Origin: Ascidiaceihabitans sp034111945
GTDB lineage: Bacteria > Pseudomonadota > Alphaproteobacteria > Rhodobacterales > Rhodobacteraceae
DNA: 64,000 nt
Reading direction: 5' to 3'
NCBI GenBank assembly: GCA_047626725.1
Contig: JBLHSG010000009.1
Coordinates: 1-64,000, forward strand
A model generated the notes under the pieces. That model was not told the DNA's origin, ran no database searches, and saw only the letters and a list, made by a program, of their open reading frames with translations. Made by a program: the position numbers and the translations under genes. Below are positions 34,741 through 43,417 of the stretch, piece after piece (position 1 is the first letter of the stretch; each line of letters opens with the position of its first letter).

Positions 34741-35175
34741 ATGCTTGTCCACAACATCCTGAAATCAAAATCCGACGACGCCATTGTCACCGTAGCCCCC
34801 GGCACGTTGATGTCTGATGCGGCCAAAATCCTTGCGGAAAAACGGATCGGGGCAGTGGTGATTTCACCAGATGGCAAGACGGCCACGGGCATTTTGTCAG
34901 AACGCGATATCGTGCGTGAAATCGGCAAACAGGGTTCAATTTGTCTGGACGCCAAAGTCGATGTGTACATGACATCCAAGTTGGTCAGTTGCCTGCGCAG
35001 CGATCGCGCGGACGCGGTTTTAGCTAAAATGACCGAAGGGCGGTTTCGCCACATGCCGGTGATCGAGGACGGTGTGATGATCGGGCTGATCACCCTTGGT
35101 GACGTGGTCAAAGCACGCCTGAGCGAGCTGTCGATGGAAAAAGACGCCCTACAAGGCATGATTATGGGGCACTAA
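34741..35175 (+). CDS. CBS-domain-pair protein
   Basis: A 144-residue cytoplasmic protein made of two CBS domains (about 8-62 and 75-132). They show AAKILAEKRIGAVVIS, GILSERDIVREI, FRHMPVIEDGVMIGLITLGDVVK. Such stand-alone Bateman modules bind adenine nucleotides and modulate partners; the partner here is unknown. GAGG lies 7 bases before ATG. It is a single gene between the LysR gene and coaD. Confidence 0.9.
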   Translation: MLVHNILKSKSDDAIVTVAPGTLMSDAAKILAEKRIGAVVISPDGKTATGILSERDIVREIGKQGSICLDAKVDVYMTSKLVSCLRSDRADAVLAKMTEGRFRHMPVIEDGVMIGLITLGDVVKARLSELSMEKDALQGMIMGH

Positions 35176-35269
35176 GCGCGCGTATTAACACTTGCTTGCA
35201 ATCTGATCCGCAAAGTGTTCGTTTGTCCGCAATGTGCTAAATATCGACACCAAATAACGGAGCGTGCCC

Positions 35270-35761
35270 ATGCGCGTCGGACTATATCCCGGAACATTCG
35301 ACCCGATCACATTGGGTCATCTTGATATCATTCGCCGCGCCAGTGCGCTGGTGGATCGGTTGGTTATCGGGGTTGCGATCAACCGCGATAAGGGGCCGCT
35401 GTTTACCCTAGAAGAACGGGTTGTGATGATCGAAGCGGAATGCGCCAAGCTGTCCGAACAGACCGGAACAGAGATTGTCGTGCACCCGTTCGAGAACCTG
35501 TTGATCAAATGTGCGCGCGATGTTGACGCGTCGTTGATCATTCGCGGGCTGCGGGCTGTGGCAGATTTTGAGTATGAATATCAGATGGTTGGCATGAACC
35601 GTGCATTGGACAACACCATTGAGACGGTGTTTCTGATGGCAGAGGCCAAACATCAGGCGATTGCATCAAAACTGGTCAAAGAGATTGCGCGCCTTGACGG
35701 TGACGTCAGCAAATTTGTGACGCCGCTGGTCAATGAAGAGCTGAAAAAACGCCTGAGCTGA
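35270..35761 (+). CDS. coaD: Phosphopantetheine adenylyltransferase
   Basis: Transfers AMP to 4'-phosphopantetheine in the penultimate step of coenzyme A synthesis. The 163 residues show the nucleotidyltransferase (T/H)xGH motif in GLYPGTFDPITLGHLDII, and later IIRGLRAVADFEYEYQM with the substrate-binding Arg, typical of CoaD. The ATG at 35270 has GGAG 7 bases upstream; a GTG six bases earlier is too close to it. A palindromic repeat follows the stop and separates it from the convergent GAPDH gene. Confidence 0.95.
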   Translation: MRVGLYPGTFDPITLGHLDIIRRASALVDRLVIGVAINRDKGPLFTLEERVVMIEAECAKLSEQTGTEIVVHPFENLLIKCARDVDASLIIRGLRAVADFEYEYQMVGMNRALDNTIETVFLMAEAKHQAIASKLVKEIARLDGDVSKFVTPLVNEELKKRLS

Positions 35762-35779
35762 TGGCCAAGGTAACGGCAG

Positions 35780-35802
35780 GGTGCGCGACACGCGCACCTT
35801 AC
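35780..35802. repeat. Short palindromic repeat, copy 2
   Basis: GGTGCGCGACACGCGCACC plus TTAC, identical in core and orientation to the copy at 8916. It lies in the gap between the convergent coaD and GAPDH genes. Confidence 0.75.
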
Positions 35803-35813
35803 CAATGCGCATC

Positions 35814-36818
35814 TTACAGGCAGGATCCCAGCTTGACTGCGGTGTCCAGCATGCGGTTCGAGAACCCCCATTCATTGTCGTACCACGCCATCACGCGGAT
35901 CATCGTGCCGTCCTGAACGTGTGTGCCGTCCAGTGCAACCGTGGCGCTGTGTGCGTCGTGGTTTAGATCAACGGACACCAATGGGCGTGATTCCACCGCG
36001 AGGATACCTGCCAATGACCCGTTTGCCGCATCGGTAAAGGCGGCATTCACGTCCTCGATTGTGGTGGCTGTTTTGACTTCGACCGTCAGGTCAATGCAGG
36101 ACACATTTGGTGTCGGGACCCGGATTGACGTGCCGTACAATTTGCCGGCCAAATGCGGCATCACGAGGCCAATCGCCTTAGCCGCACCAGTCGAGGTCGG
36201 GACCATCGACATTGCGGCCGCACGGCCCCGCGCCAGATCAGAATTGGCACGGTCATGGGTCGGTTGGCCGCCCGTGTATGCGTGCACAGTTGTCATTGTG
36301 CCGCGAATAATTCCGAATTTATCGTCAAGGATTTTGGCAACGGGGGCCAAGCAGTTTGTCGTGCAAGATCCGTTTGAGGCAATGCGATCGCCGTCTGCCA
36401 AAATATCGTCGTTCACACCGAACACGATGGTTTTGACGCCATCGGATTTTGACGGGGCCGAGAACAACACTTTGCCCGCGCCGCTTTTCATGTACATCTC
36501 GGCACCTTCAATGGAGCGGAAAATACCGGTGCATTCCAGCGCCACATCTACGTCGTCCCACGCCAGATTGTCGGGGCTGCGTTCTGCACTGACACGGATC
36601 GGGCCGGTGCCCACATCAATCGTGTTTTCGCCCAACGTGATCGGCGTGCGCAAGCGTCCGTGCACCGAGTCAAATTCCAGCAAATGTGCATTTGTCGCCA
36701 GCGGGGCCAGATCGTTGATCGCCACAACACGAATATCATCGCGTCCGGATTCCAGCAGCGCGCGCAGAACATTGCGCCCAATTCGACCAAATCCATTGAT
36801 GCCTACGGTAAGTGTCAT
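35814..36818 (-). CDS. gap: Glyceraldehyde-3-phosphate dehydrogenase, copy 1
   Basis: NAD-linked oxidation and phosphorylation of glyceraldehyde-3-phosphate. The 334-residue enzyme starts VGINGFGRIGRNVLRAL, has the catalytic Cys in SNGSCTTNCLAP, and shows WYDNEWGFSNRM near the C-terminus. At the NAD 2'-hydroxyl site it keeps Asp (VVAINDLAP), pointing to NAD preference. It has a clear AAAGGACC ribosome-binding site, and 30 bases upstream of the start is a LacI-type palindrome. Part of a gap / small membrane protein / gap cluster on the minus strand; the copies differ enough to be old paralogues. Confidence 0.95.
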   Translation of the reverse strand: MTLTVGINGFGRIGRNVLRALLESGRDDIRVVAINDLAPLATNAHLLEFDSVHGRLRTPITLGENTIDVGTGPIRVSAERSPDNLAWDDVDVALECTGIFRSIEGAEMYMKSGAGKVLFSAPSKSDGVKTIVFGVNDDILADGDRIASNGSCTTNCLAPVAKILDDKFGIIRGTMTTVHAYTGGQPTHDRANSDLARGRAAAMSMVPTSTGAAKAIGLVMPHLAGKLYGTSIRVPTPNVSCIDLTVEVKTATTIEDVNAAFTDAANGSLAGILAVESRPLVSVDLNHDAHSATVALDGTHVQDGTMIRVMAWYDNEWGFSNRMLDTAVKLGSCL

Positions 36819-36847
36819 GATCTGGTCCTTTTGAGTATTTATGTCTA

Positions 36848-36861
36848 TGTTACCGCTAACA
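36848..36861. promoter_or_regulatory. LacI-type (CceR-like) operator candidate upstream of GAPDH copy 1
   Basis: TGTTACCGCTAACA, a near-perfect 14-bp palindrome 29 bases before the GAPDH start. It resembles what I recall as the binding site of CceR, the LacI-family carbon-metabolism regulator of Rhodobacter (TGTTA-N-CG-N-TAACA). The regulator assignment is from memory. Confidence 0.55.
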
Positions 36862-36914
36862 ATTGCATTTGCGACATATTGTCAAGCGTGAAACCCGCAA
36901 CCTTTGCGCGAAGC

Positions 36915-37058
36915 CTAACGCCAGAATGCGATCCATTCGATTAAATCAGCCAGCTTTTTGCCTAGAAACAACAGGTTCGCAGAATCGTAGACAACCACAT
37001 CACCAATGATCATCCCGATCAAAACCAGGCCAAGGACAACTGCGATCGGGTTGGTCAT
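36915..37058 (-). CDS. Small membrane protein between the two GAPDH genes
   Basis: A 47-residue protein with one membrane helix at the N-terminus (about 4-24, PIAVVLGLVLIGMIIGDVVVY) and a C-terminal amphipathic segment (LGKKLADLIEWIAFWR) rich in aromatic residues. I recognise this as a short gene often found near gap in roseobacters; its function is not known. The start has CAGGTAG upstream. It lies 80 bases after GAPDH copy 2 and 97 bases before GAPDH copy 1 on the same strand, so co-transcription with copy 2 is likely. Confidence 0.65.
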   Translation of the reverse strand: MTNPIAVVLGLVLIGMIIGDVVVYDSANLLFLGKKLADLIEWIAFWR

Positions 37059-37137
37059 AAATCTACCTGTGGCAAAAAAATTAGGGCAAGACTGATATGC
37101 CAGCCTTGCCCCGATCCCGCAAGAGTTTGGTGCGGTG

Positions 37138-38139
37138 TTAGCCCAATTGGCCCATCGCTGCGGCCACATCGGCCATGCGCACGGAAAACGCCCATTCGTT
37201 GTCGTACCACGCCAAAACGCGCACGGTGCGGCCGCCGACAACCTTGGTTTGGTCGGGCGCAAAGATGCAGCTGTGTTCGGTGTGATTGAAATCAATCGAT
37301 ACTTTTTGTTCTTCGTCATAGGCCATGACGCGGCCCATATCGCCGGCAACTGCGGCGGCGACGGCGGTGTTGATGTCTTCGATTGTGACGTCACGCTTGG
37401 CCTCGAATGTCAGATAGACGGCAGACACATTTGGGGTCGGGACGCGCATGGCTGATCCGTCAAGACGACCTTTTAGGTTTGGCAGGACTTCACCCAATGC
37501 GGCGGCGGCACCTGTCGATGTTGGGATCAACGACATGGCGGCAGCGCGGGCGCGGTACAGATCATTGTGGCGACGATCCAGCGTTGGCTGATCGCCGGTA
37601 TAGCTGTGGATCGTGGTCATGATGCCGCGCTCAATACCGACGGCTTCGTCCAGAACCTTGGCCAACGGGGCCAGACAGTTGGTGGTACAAGAGCCGTTTG
37701 ACACCATTGTATCGCTGGCCTCAAGCAGGTCATCATTCACGCCAAACACGATGGTTTTGTCGACGTTTTTGCCCGGGGCCGACAGCAAAACCCGCTTTGC
37801 GCCGCGATCAATATGGGTTTTGGCCTTGAGCCCGTCGTTGAAATTGCCGGTGCATTCCAGAACCACATCACAGCCCGACCAGTCCAATTCGTTCATGTCG
37901 TAGGTCGAAAACATCTCCATCGGGCCACGGCCCAGATCCAGCGTTTTGTCGCCGACTGTAACGTCCAAAGGATAGCGCCCGTGCACAGAATCGTATTTCA
38001 GCAGATGCGCCGCTGTTTCCAGAGGGCCGGTTGCGTTGACCTTGATCACGTCGATGTCCGCGCGCATGGATTGTGCGATGTGTGACAGGGTGCAGCGCCC
38101 GATCCGTCCAAATCCGTTGATACCTACTTTGATTGTCAT
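37138..38139 (-). CDS. gap: Glyceraldehyde-3-phosphate dehydrogenase, copy 2
   Basis: A second 333-residue GAPDH with intact catalytic motif SNGSCTTNCLAP and N-terminal GINGFGRIGRC. The residue that binds the NAD 2'-hydroxyl is not Asp here (VIKVNATGPLE instead of the INDL of copy 1), which would relax or shift cofactor preference toward NADP. A division into glycolytic and gluconeogenic enzymes is an inference. It starts with TAGGAG upstream. Two LacI-type half-palindromes lie in the divergent promoter region shared with the DUF808 gene. Confidence 0.95.
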   Translation of the reverse strand: MTIKVGINGFGRIGRCTLSHIAQSMRADIDVIKVNATGPLETAAHLLKYDSVHGRYPLDVTVGDKTLDLGRGPMEMFSTYDMNELDWSGCDVVLECTGNFNDGLKAKTHIDRGAKRVLLSAPGKNVDKTIVFGVNDDLLEASDTMVSNGSCTTNCLAPLAKVLDEAVGIERGIMTTIHSYTGDQPTLDRRHNDLYRARAAAMSLIPTSTGAAAALGEVLPNLKGRLDGSAMRVPTPNVSAVYLTFEAKRDVTIEDINTAVAAAVAGDMGRVMAYDEEQKVSIDFNHTEHSCIFAPDQTKVVGGRTVRVLAWYDNEWAFSVRMADVAAAMGQLG

Positions 38140-38231
38140 GCTCGAACTCCTAACGAAACCTTACCCCGATTGAGGCTTCCTTAGACCTGCACTGATCTAC
38201 GGGAAAGGGGGAAACCAGCGCATTTTCAAAC

Positions 38232-38245
38232 TGTTAGCGATAAAC
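38232..38245. promoter_or_regulatory. LacI-type operator candidate, first of an inverted pair
   Basis: TGTTAGCGATAAAC matches the TGTTA-N-CG-N-TAACA pattern except at the end. It lies within AAACTGTTAGCG (38228-38239), repeated in inverted orientation at 38268-38279. It is 93 bases upstream of GAPDH copy 2. Confidence 0.45.
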
Positions 38246-38261
38246 CTGCAGGGGCGGCCTG

Positions 38262-38275
38262 CGTTGGCGCTAACA
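38262..38275. promoter_or_regulatory. LacI-type operator candidate, second of the pair
   Basis: CGTTGGCGCTAACA matches the same pattern with two changes. Its right part CGCTAACAGTTT is the exact inverse of AAACTGTTAGCG at 38228. The two site centres are about 30 bases (three helical turns) apart. Confidence 0.45.
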
Positions 38276-38340
38276 GTTTGGTTTGTTTTGGCACGACAGC
38301 GTGCTAGCTGAACCACAGACGCAAAAACAAGGTGACAGGC

Positions 38341-39309
38341 ATGAGCGGACTTTTGGCATTGTTTGACGATGTAGCAGCGATTGCCAAAGTGGCCGCCGCA
38401 TCCGTGGATGACGTGATCGGGCAGGCGGCCAAAGCAGGGGCAAAAGCGGCAGGGGCCGTGATTGATGATGCCGCGGTGACGCCAAAATACGTCCAAGGGT
38501 TTTCTGCCGATCGCGAATTGCCGATCATTTGGCGCATTGCGAAGGGGTCGTTGAAAAACAAGCTGGTGTATTTGCTGCCTGCGGGTCTGGCTCTGTCTGC
38601 GTTTGCACCTTGGGCGATCACGCCGTTGCTGATGTTTGGTGGTGCGTATTTATGTTTTGAGGGTGCGGAAAAAATCGCGCACGCTGTTGGCATTGGCGGG
38701 CACGGGCACACGGATTATCCAAAGGCGGATCAGGTCACGGATGACCCCGCGCACTTGGAAGAAGAAAAAGCCAAGGGCGCTATCAAGACCGACTTTATCC
38801 TGTCGGCTGAAATTATGACAATTTCGCTCGCCGCGATCCCGCCAAGCAATTTCTGGATGGAGGCCGCGACGCTCGCCACTGTTGCGATCATGATTACATT
38901 TGCGGTCTACGGGGCCGTCGCGCTGATCGTGAAAATGGATGATGTGGGGCTGGCGATGGCCGCGCGTGGACGGTTGCGTACGACCCGTGCGTTGGGGCGC
39001 GGTGTGGTCAAGGCAATGCCGCGTGTGATGTGGTTGCTGACCGTGATCGGCACCGCCGCGATGCTGTGGGTTGGCGGATCAATCATCATTCACGGGCTCG
39101 AAGAATTGGGGTTCACCACCCTTGGCCACCTGATCCATGACGCCGCCTATAACATTGGTCACAGCCTGCCTGACGCGTTTGTCGGGGCAGGGGAATGGTT
39201 CGCCAAGGCGACAATGGATGGCATATTTGGCGTGGCCTTGGGGCTGGTGCTGATCCCGCTGGGTGAAAAGGTGATCACGCCACTGTGGCGCAAGGTTTTC
39301 GTGCGCTAA
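38341..39309 (+). CDS. DUF808 (YedI-like) membrane protein
   Basis: A 322-residue inner-membrane protein of the DUF808 family, beginning MSGLLALFDDVAAIAKVAAASVDD (in segments), the family signature. A conserved region VTPKYVQGFSADRELPIIWRIAKGS follows (about 48-72). About six membrane helices lie between residues 80 and 310. Its role is unknown. The frame has an in-frame GTG nine bases earlier, but ATG fits the family start. Divergent from GAPDH copy 2 and may share its operator pair. Confidence 0.85.
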   Translation: MSGLLALFDDVAAIAKVAAASVDDVIGQAAKAGAKAAGAVIDDAAVTPKYVQGFSADRELPIIWRIAKGSLKNKLVYLLPAGLALSAFAPWAITPLLMFGGAYLCFEGAEKIAHAVGIGGHGHTDYPKADQVTDDPAHLEEEKAKGAIKTDFILSAEIMTISLAAIPPSNFWMEAATLATVAIMITFAVYGAVALIVKMDDVGLAMAARGRLRTTRALGRGVVKAMPRVMWLLTVIGTAAMLWVGGSIIIHGLEELGFTTLGHLIHDAAYNIGHSLPDAFVGAGEWFAKATMDGIFGVALGLVLIPLGEKVITPLWRKVFVR

Positions 39310-39525
39310 GGGGATGCGGTCTTGTGGTTTTGCCTAAAGGCACCGCGATACTAACCCTTTGATATTAATTGTTTCACGCTGTAAATTTCGTGAAAAATCT
39401 GCGGTAAAAATGGATCAGGGGAATATCCAACATAAATCCCCTTACGTTCCCGCATGGGCTGTGTGCTTTTGGTCTCGCACCGGTTTGCGATGGCCGATTG
39501 GTGCGAGGTAACGCGCGGGGAAATC

Positions 39526-40584
39526 ATGCCGTTTTTATACGTTTACAGTCCAAGCGATTTTGTTGGCGGCCTGCCAGATGAGGTCGGCGCTGCCGCGTCC
39601 GGTTCGCCCACGTTCACGCTTACTTTGATCGCAGGCGCCACGCCCACGCTGATCGAAGTCACCGACGACGAGATCATTTTCGACGAAGTCGATGGATCGC
39701 AAGTTCTTACAGATACGGTCAATATCGACGGCACAACCGTCACCGCGGGCACGTCGATCAACACGGCCTACGACCTGATAAACACGACCACGGGGCACAA
39801 AGTCACGAGCTTTCATTTTGGCGGCGATGGCTACCAACAAGGGGCGGTCGATGGCATCGTTTCGACGGTTAGCTTGCAGCCCGGCACGTCGTATACCTTT
39901 AATACCGAACGCACATCCCACCAGAAAAACAACGAATACGAAGACTACGTTGCCTGTTTTACCGGCCAGTCGATGATCAAAATAGACACTGGTTTGGTTG
40001 CGATAAAAGATCTAAAAGTCGGCGATATGGTTCAGACATTGGATCACGGTTTCCAACCTTTGCGGATGATCCTGACACGGCAATTGTCGTCGATAGAACT
40101 GATCGTGAAACCAAATTTGCGCCCCGTTCTAGTGACCGCGGGTGCGCTTGGCAAAAATATTCCGGAACAAGATTTGCTAGTGTCGGCGCAGCACCGGTTC
40201 TTGGCGAATTCGCCCGTGGTCGAACGGATGTTCGGGGAACAAGAGACGCTTATTTCGGCGACAAAACTGACGGCATTGGCCGGCATCGACGTAAGCGGCG
40301 ATTTTGCGACGCTCACGTACTATCATTTGGTGCTGGACCAGCATGAAATTGTATTTGTCGAAGGGGCCCCGACCGAAAGCTATTATTGCGGCCCAATGGC
40401 GATTTCGGGGCTAAATTCAGAGGCACGCCAGGAAATTGAAACACTGTTTCCCGAGATCGCCTCAGACGATTTTGTCGCGTCGCAAGCGCGGGGTATTCCC
40501 AGCAGCAAACGTCAGACGCAGTTTGTGATGCGTCACGAAAAGAACCAAAAGCCGATTTTAGTGGCAGCGTTCGGCGGGCTGTAG
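39526..40584 (+). CDS. Hint-domain protein, second copy
   Basis: A 352-residue protein with a beta-rich N-terminal region (about 1-145) of no recognised family. A Hint domain follows (about 146-290), starting CFTGQSMIKIDTGLVAIKDL with the nucleophile Cys and including SAQHRFLANSP. Its closing part (TYYHLVLDQHEIVFVEG) resembles that of the Hint protein at 25635. No signal peptide is present; non-classical or type I export is likely by analogy. ATG 39526 has GGGGAAATC upstream and is preferred over the frame start at 39454. The self-cleaving or crosslinking activity of the domain is inferred. Confidence 0.8.
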   Translation: MPFLYVYSPSDFVGGLPDEVGAAASGSPTFTLTLIAGATPTLIEVTDDEIIFDEVDGSQVLTDTVNIDGTTVTAGTSINTAYDLINTTTGHKVTSFHFGGDGYQQGAVDGIVSTVSLQPGTSYTFNTERTSHQKNNEYEDYVACFTGQSMIKIDTGLVAIKDLKVGDMVQTLDHGFQPLRMILTRQLSSIELIVKPNLRPVLVTAGALGKNIPEQDLLVSAQHRFLANSPVVERMFGEQETLISATKLTALAGIDVSGDFATLTYYHLVLDQHEIVFVEGAPTESYYCGPMAISGLNSEARQEIETLFPEIASDDFVASQARGIPSSKRQTQFVMRHEKNQKPILVAAFGGL

Positions 40585-40596
40585 GTTGTAATTCCC

Positions 40597-40622
40597 GCAC
40601 AGACCATAACGGTGATCTGTGC
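40597..40622. terminator. Hairpin between convergent Hint gene and transketolase
   Basis: GCACAGA, a 12-base loop, TCTGTGC. It sits 13 bases after the Hint stop and 32 bases past the tkt stop on the other strand. The following T-tract is weak, so termination is likely but not certain. Confidence 0.5.
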
Positions 40623-40653
40623 AGAATTATTATTTAAAAACAGTCGCTAACGA

Positions 40654-42669
40654 TCAAAGCAGTGCTTTGACCTTGGCCACAACGTTTGCCGCGGTGATGC
40701 CGAACTGTTCGTACAATTCACCTGCCGGGGCCGACGCGCCAAAGCTGTCCATGCCGACAAAATCTGCTTTGCCGAACTTGCCGCGTTCGCCAAGCAACCA
40801 TTGATCCCAACCTTGACGCACTGCTGCTTCAACGGCGACCCGCACCGGACCGCCGGGCAATACGCGCTTGCGGTAGGCTTCGTCTTGTTGCGCGAACAAT
40901 TCCATGCACGGCATTGATACGACGCGGGTGCCGATCCCTTCGCCTTGCAAAATGTCACGGGCGGCGAGGGCGATTTCGACTTCGGACCCTGTGGCCATCA
41001 AAATCACCTGACGTTTGCCATCGGCGTCAGCCAAAACATAAGCGCCTTGCGCGGTTAGGTTTTTGGTTTTGTGCTCTGTGCGCACAGTCGGCAAACCTTG
41101 GCGTGTCAGGGACAAAACAGACGGTGTTTCTTTGGTTGTCAGCGCGATTTCCCATGCTTCTGCTGTTTCAATCGTATCAGCAGGGCGGAACACATAAGTG
41201 TTTGGCGTCGCACGTGAAATTGCCAGATGTTCAACCGGTTGGTGGGTTGGACCATCTTCGCCCAAGCCGATGGAATCGTGGGTCATCACAAACACTGTCG
41301 GGATTTTCATCAACGCGGCCAAACGCATCGCAGGGCGCGCATAATCGGTGAAACACATGAACGTGCCGCCGTAGGGGCGGATGCCGCCGTGCAGCGCCAT
41401 GCCGTTCATTGCGGATGACATTCCGTGTTCGCGAATGCCCCAATACACGTAGCGACCATCGCGGCTGTCGATGTCAAAGACACCCAAATCCGAGGTCTTG
41501 GTGTTGTTGGAACCGGTCAAATCGGCAGACCCGCCAACGGTCTCTGGCAGGATCGGGTTCAGGATTTCCAGAACCTTTTCTGACGACGCGCGGGTGGCCA
41601 GTTTTGGCGCAGATTCTGACATCTGTTTTTTGAACGCTTTGACTGTCGCGCTTAGTTTTTTCGGTGCGTCCAAGGCATAGGCGCGTTCGAATGTTTCGCG
41701 CTTGGAACGGGGCAGCGTTTCGAAATCCGCCTCCCAGGCTTTGCGCACAGATGTGCCGCGTGCGCCGATGGCTTCCCATGCGGATTTCACGTCTGCGGGC
41801 ACTTCGAATGGGCCAGTTGTCCAACCGTATGCGGCCTTTGCGGCAGCCATTTGATCAGCGTCGGTTAAGGCACCGTGACCTTTGGATGTGTCCTGTGCGG
41901 CGTGGCCCAAAGCGATGTGGGTTTTGCACGCGATCATCGTTGGCTTGTTGCCTTTTTTGGCTTGGGTCAATGCGGCATCAATGGCGACAGGGTCGTGACC
42001 ATCAATTTCAAGAACGGCCCAACCGGCTGATTTGAAACGGGAAACTTGATCTGTGCGGTCTGACAATTCAACCGTGCCGTCGATGGTGATGTTGTTGTTG
42101 TCCCACATCACGATCAGTTTGGACAGCGCGTGACGACCGGCCAAAGTGATAGCTTCTTGGGAAACGCCTTCCATCAAACAGCCATCGCCCGCGATGACGT
42201 AGGCGTAGTGATCGACGGCTTTTTTGCCGTAGGTGGCGCGCTGGATTTCTTCGGCCATGGCAAACCCGACAGAGTTCGCGATGCCTTGACCCAAAGGACC
42301 GGTGGTTGTTTCGATGCCTGTCGCGTGACCGTATTCAGGGTGGCCCGCAGTGATCGCGCCCCACTGGCGGAAATTCTTGATCTGTTCCAGCGTCATGTCG
42401 GCGTAGCCCGTCAAATGCAGCAGCGAATACAGCAGCATTGATCCGTGTCCGGCAGACAAAATGAAACGGTCGCGATCCGGCCAGTTCGGGGCTGAGGCGT
42501 CAAATTTCAGGTGATTTTGAAACAGGACCGTGGCGACATCGGCCATGCCCATCGGCATGCCAGAGTGACCGGAATTGGCAGCAGCAACCGCATCCAGCGT
42601 CAGGGCGCGAATGGCTGTGGCTTTGGACCAGTGTTCAGGATGGGCGGTGCGAAGTGCATTTAAATCCAC
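40654..42669 (-). CDS. tkt: Transketolase
   Basis: Thiamin-diphosphate enzyme moving two-carbon units between sugar phosphates in the pentose phosphate pathway. The start is set at GTG 42669 (MDLNALRTAHPEHW) with AAAGGAAC seven bases upstream; it gives 671 residues, the usual length. An extended frame to 42738 has no ribosome-binding site. Motifs include ANSGHSGMPMGMADV near the N-terminus, GDGCLMEGVSQEA with the thiamin-diphosphate GDG and later NN (WDNNNITIDGTVELS), and GIREHGMSSAMNGMALHGG in the pyrimidine-binding domain. Confidence 0.95.
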   Translation of the reverse strand: MDLNALRTAHPEHWSKATAIRALTLDAVAAANSGHSGMPMGMADVATVLFQNHLKFDASAPNWPDRDRFILSAGHGSMLLYSLLHLTGYADMTLEQIKNFRQWGAITAGHPEYGHATGIETTTGPLGQGIANSVGFAMAEEIQRATYGKKAVDHYAYVIAGDGCLMEGVSQEAITLAGRHALSKLIVMWDNNNITIDGTVELSDRTDQVSRFKSAGWAVLEIDGHDPVAIDAALTQAKKGNKPTMIACKTHIALGHAAQDTSKGHGALTDADQMAAAKAAYGWTTGPFEVPADVKSAWEAIGARGTSVRKAWEADFETLPRSKRETFERAYALDAPKKLSATVKAFKKQMSESAPKLATRASSEKVLEILNPILPETVGGSADLTGSNNTKTSDLGVFDIDSRDGRYVYWGIREHGMSSAMNGMALHGGIRPYGGTFMCFTDYARPAMRLAALMKIPTVFVMTHDSIGLGEDGPTHQPVEHLAISRATPNTYVFRPADTIETAEAWEIALTTKETPSVLSLTRQGLPTVRTEHKTKNLTAQGAYVLADADGKRQVILMATGSEVEIALAARDILQGEGIGTRVVSMPCMELFAQQDEAYRKRVLPGGPVRVAVEAAVRQGWDQWLLGERGKFGKADFVGMDSFGASAPAGELYEQFGITAANVVAKVKALL

Positions 42670-42937
42670 GGGCAGGTTCCTTTGGAAATTGGCATCAAAT
42701 TTGACGTTGTTTAAGGCTCCATACCAGTGCTGCCCCAAAGATCAAGTCGTACTGGGCAGATCGGCGTGCGCAATATCATGCCTTACATGAGCATCCCGCG
42801 CCAAGCCGTTGATCGTAAAGGGGGCGCATTTTTTTACACTGTTAGGTAGACTTGTTAAATACAAACATGCGCGGCGATTCGCATTGTCGGCGCAAGGGGG
42901 CCCAGAAGGGCACCAACACGAATACGGAAGGGCAACC

Positions 42938-43417
42938 ATGAACGACATAGAAGAGCTTCAGCGCCGGATTACGGCAGCGATGGACCGGGTTGCATACGGT
43001 TTGGAGCAGTTGTCAGGTGCCGCAAGCGGTGACGCCGCAGAGGTCGCGCGCGCCCTTGAGGACGAAAAACTGGCCAATGCACAGCTGTCTGAACGCATGC
43101 GGGTTTTAACGGATCGGCAAGATCAAGAGCTGAGTGCGCTAAAAGACGCCAACGCGACGACGGGTGCACGCACGCAAGAACTGGACCTTGAATTGCAACG
43201 TTTGCGCAAAGCCAATACAGAGCTGCGCCAATCGAACCAAGCCTTGCGCGCCGCCAACGAGGCAGGCGTGGGCGAGCCACATTTGATCAACAAATCGATG
43301 ATGGCCGAACTTGAAGCATTGCGTGCAGTGCGTGCTGCGGATTTGTCCGAAACCAACGCGATTATCGACGCGCTGACCCCATTGGTTGGTGACGCCGCAA
43401 CAGGGGAGGATGCCTGA
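42938..43417 (+). CDS. Coiled-coil protein upstream of zapA
   Basis: A 159-residue cytoplasmic protein that is almost all coiled coil (about 10-125; LEDEKLANAQLSERMRVL, ELDLELQRLRKANTELRQ). The name is not known; such a gene precedes zapA in many Rhodobacterales. Its stop overlaps the zapA start by one base (TGATG), so translation is coupled and a role in the divisome with ZapA is inferred. ATG 42938 with GGAAGGG upstream is preferred over the longer frame from 42809. Confidence 0.75.
   Translation: MNDIEELQRRITAAMDRVAYGLEQLSGAASGDAAEVARALEDEKLANAQLSERMRVLTDRQDQELSALKDANATTGARTQELDLELQRLRKANTELRQSNQALRAANEAGVGEPHLINKSMMAELEALRAVRAADLSETNAIIDALTPLVGDAATGEDA

Noticed and set aside
36915..37394. 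159-codon frame containing the small membrane protein
   Set aside because: The upstream two-thirds is antisense-register noise inside the GAPDH copy 2 gene; only the last 47 codons with their own ribosome-binding site are supported.
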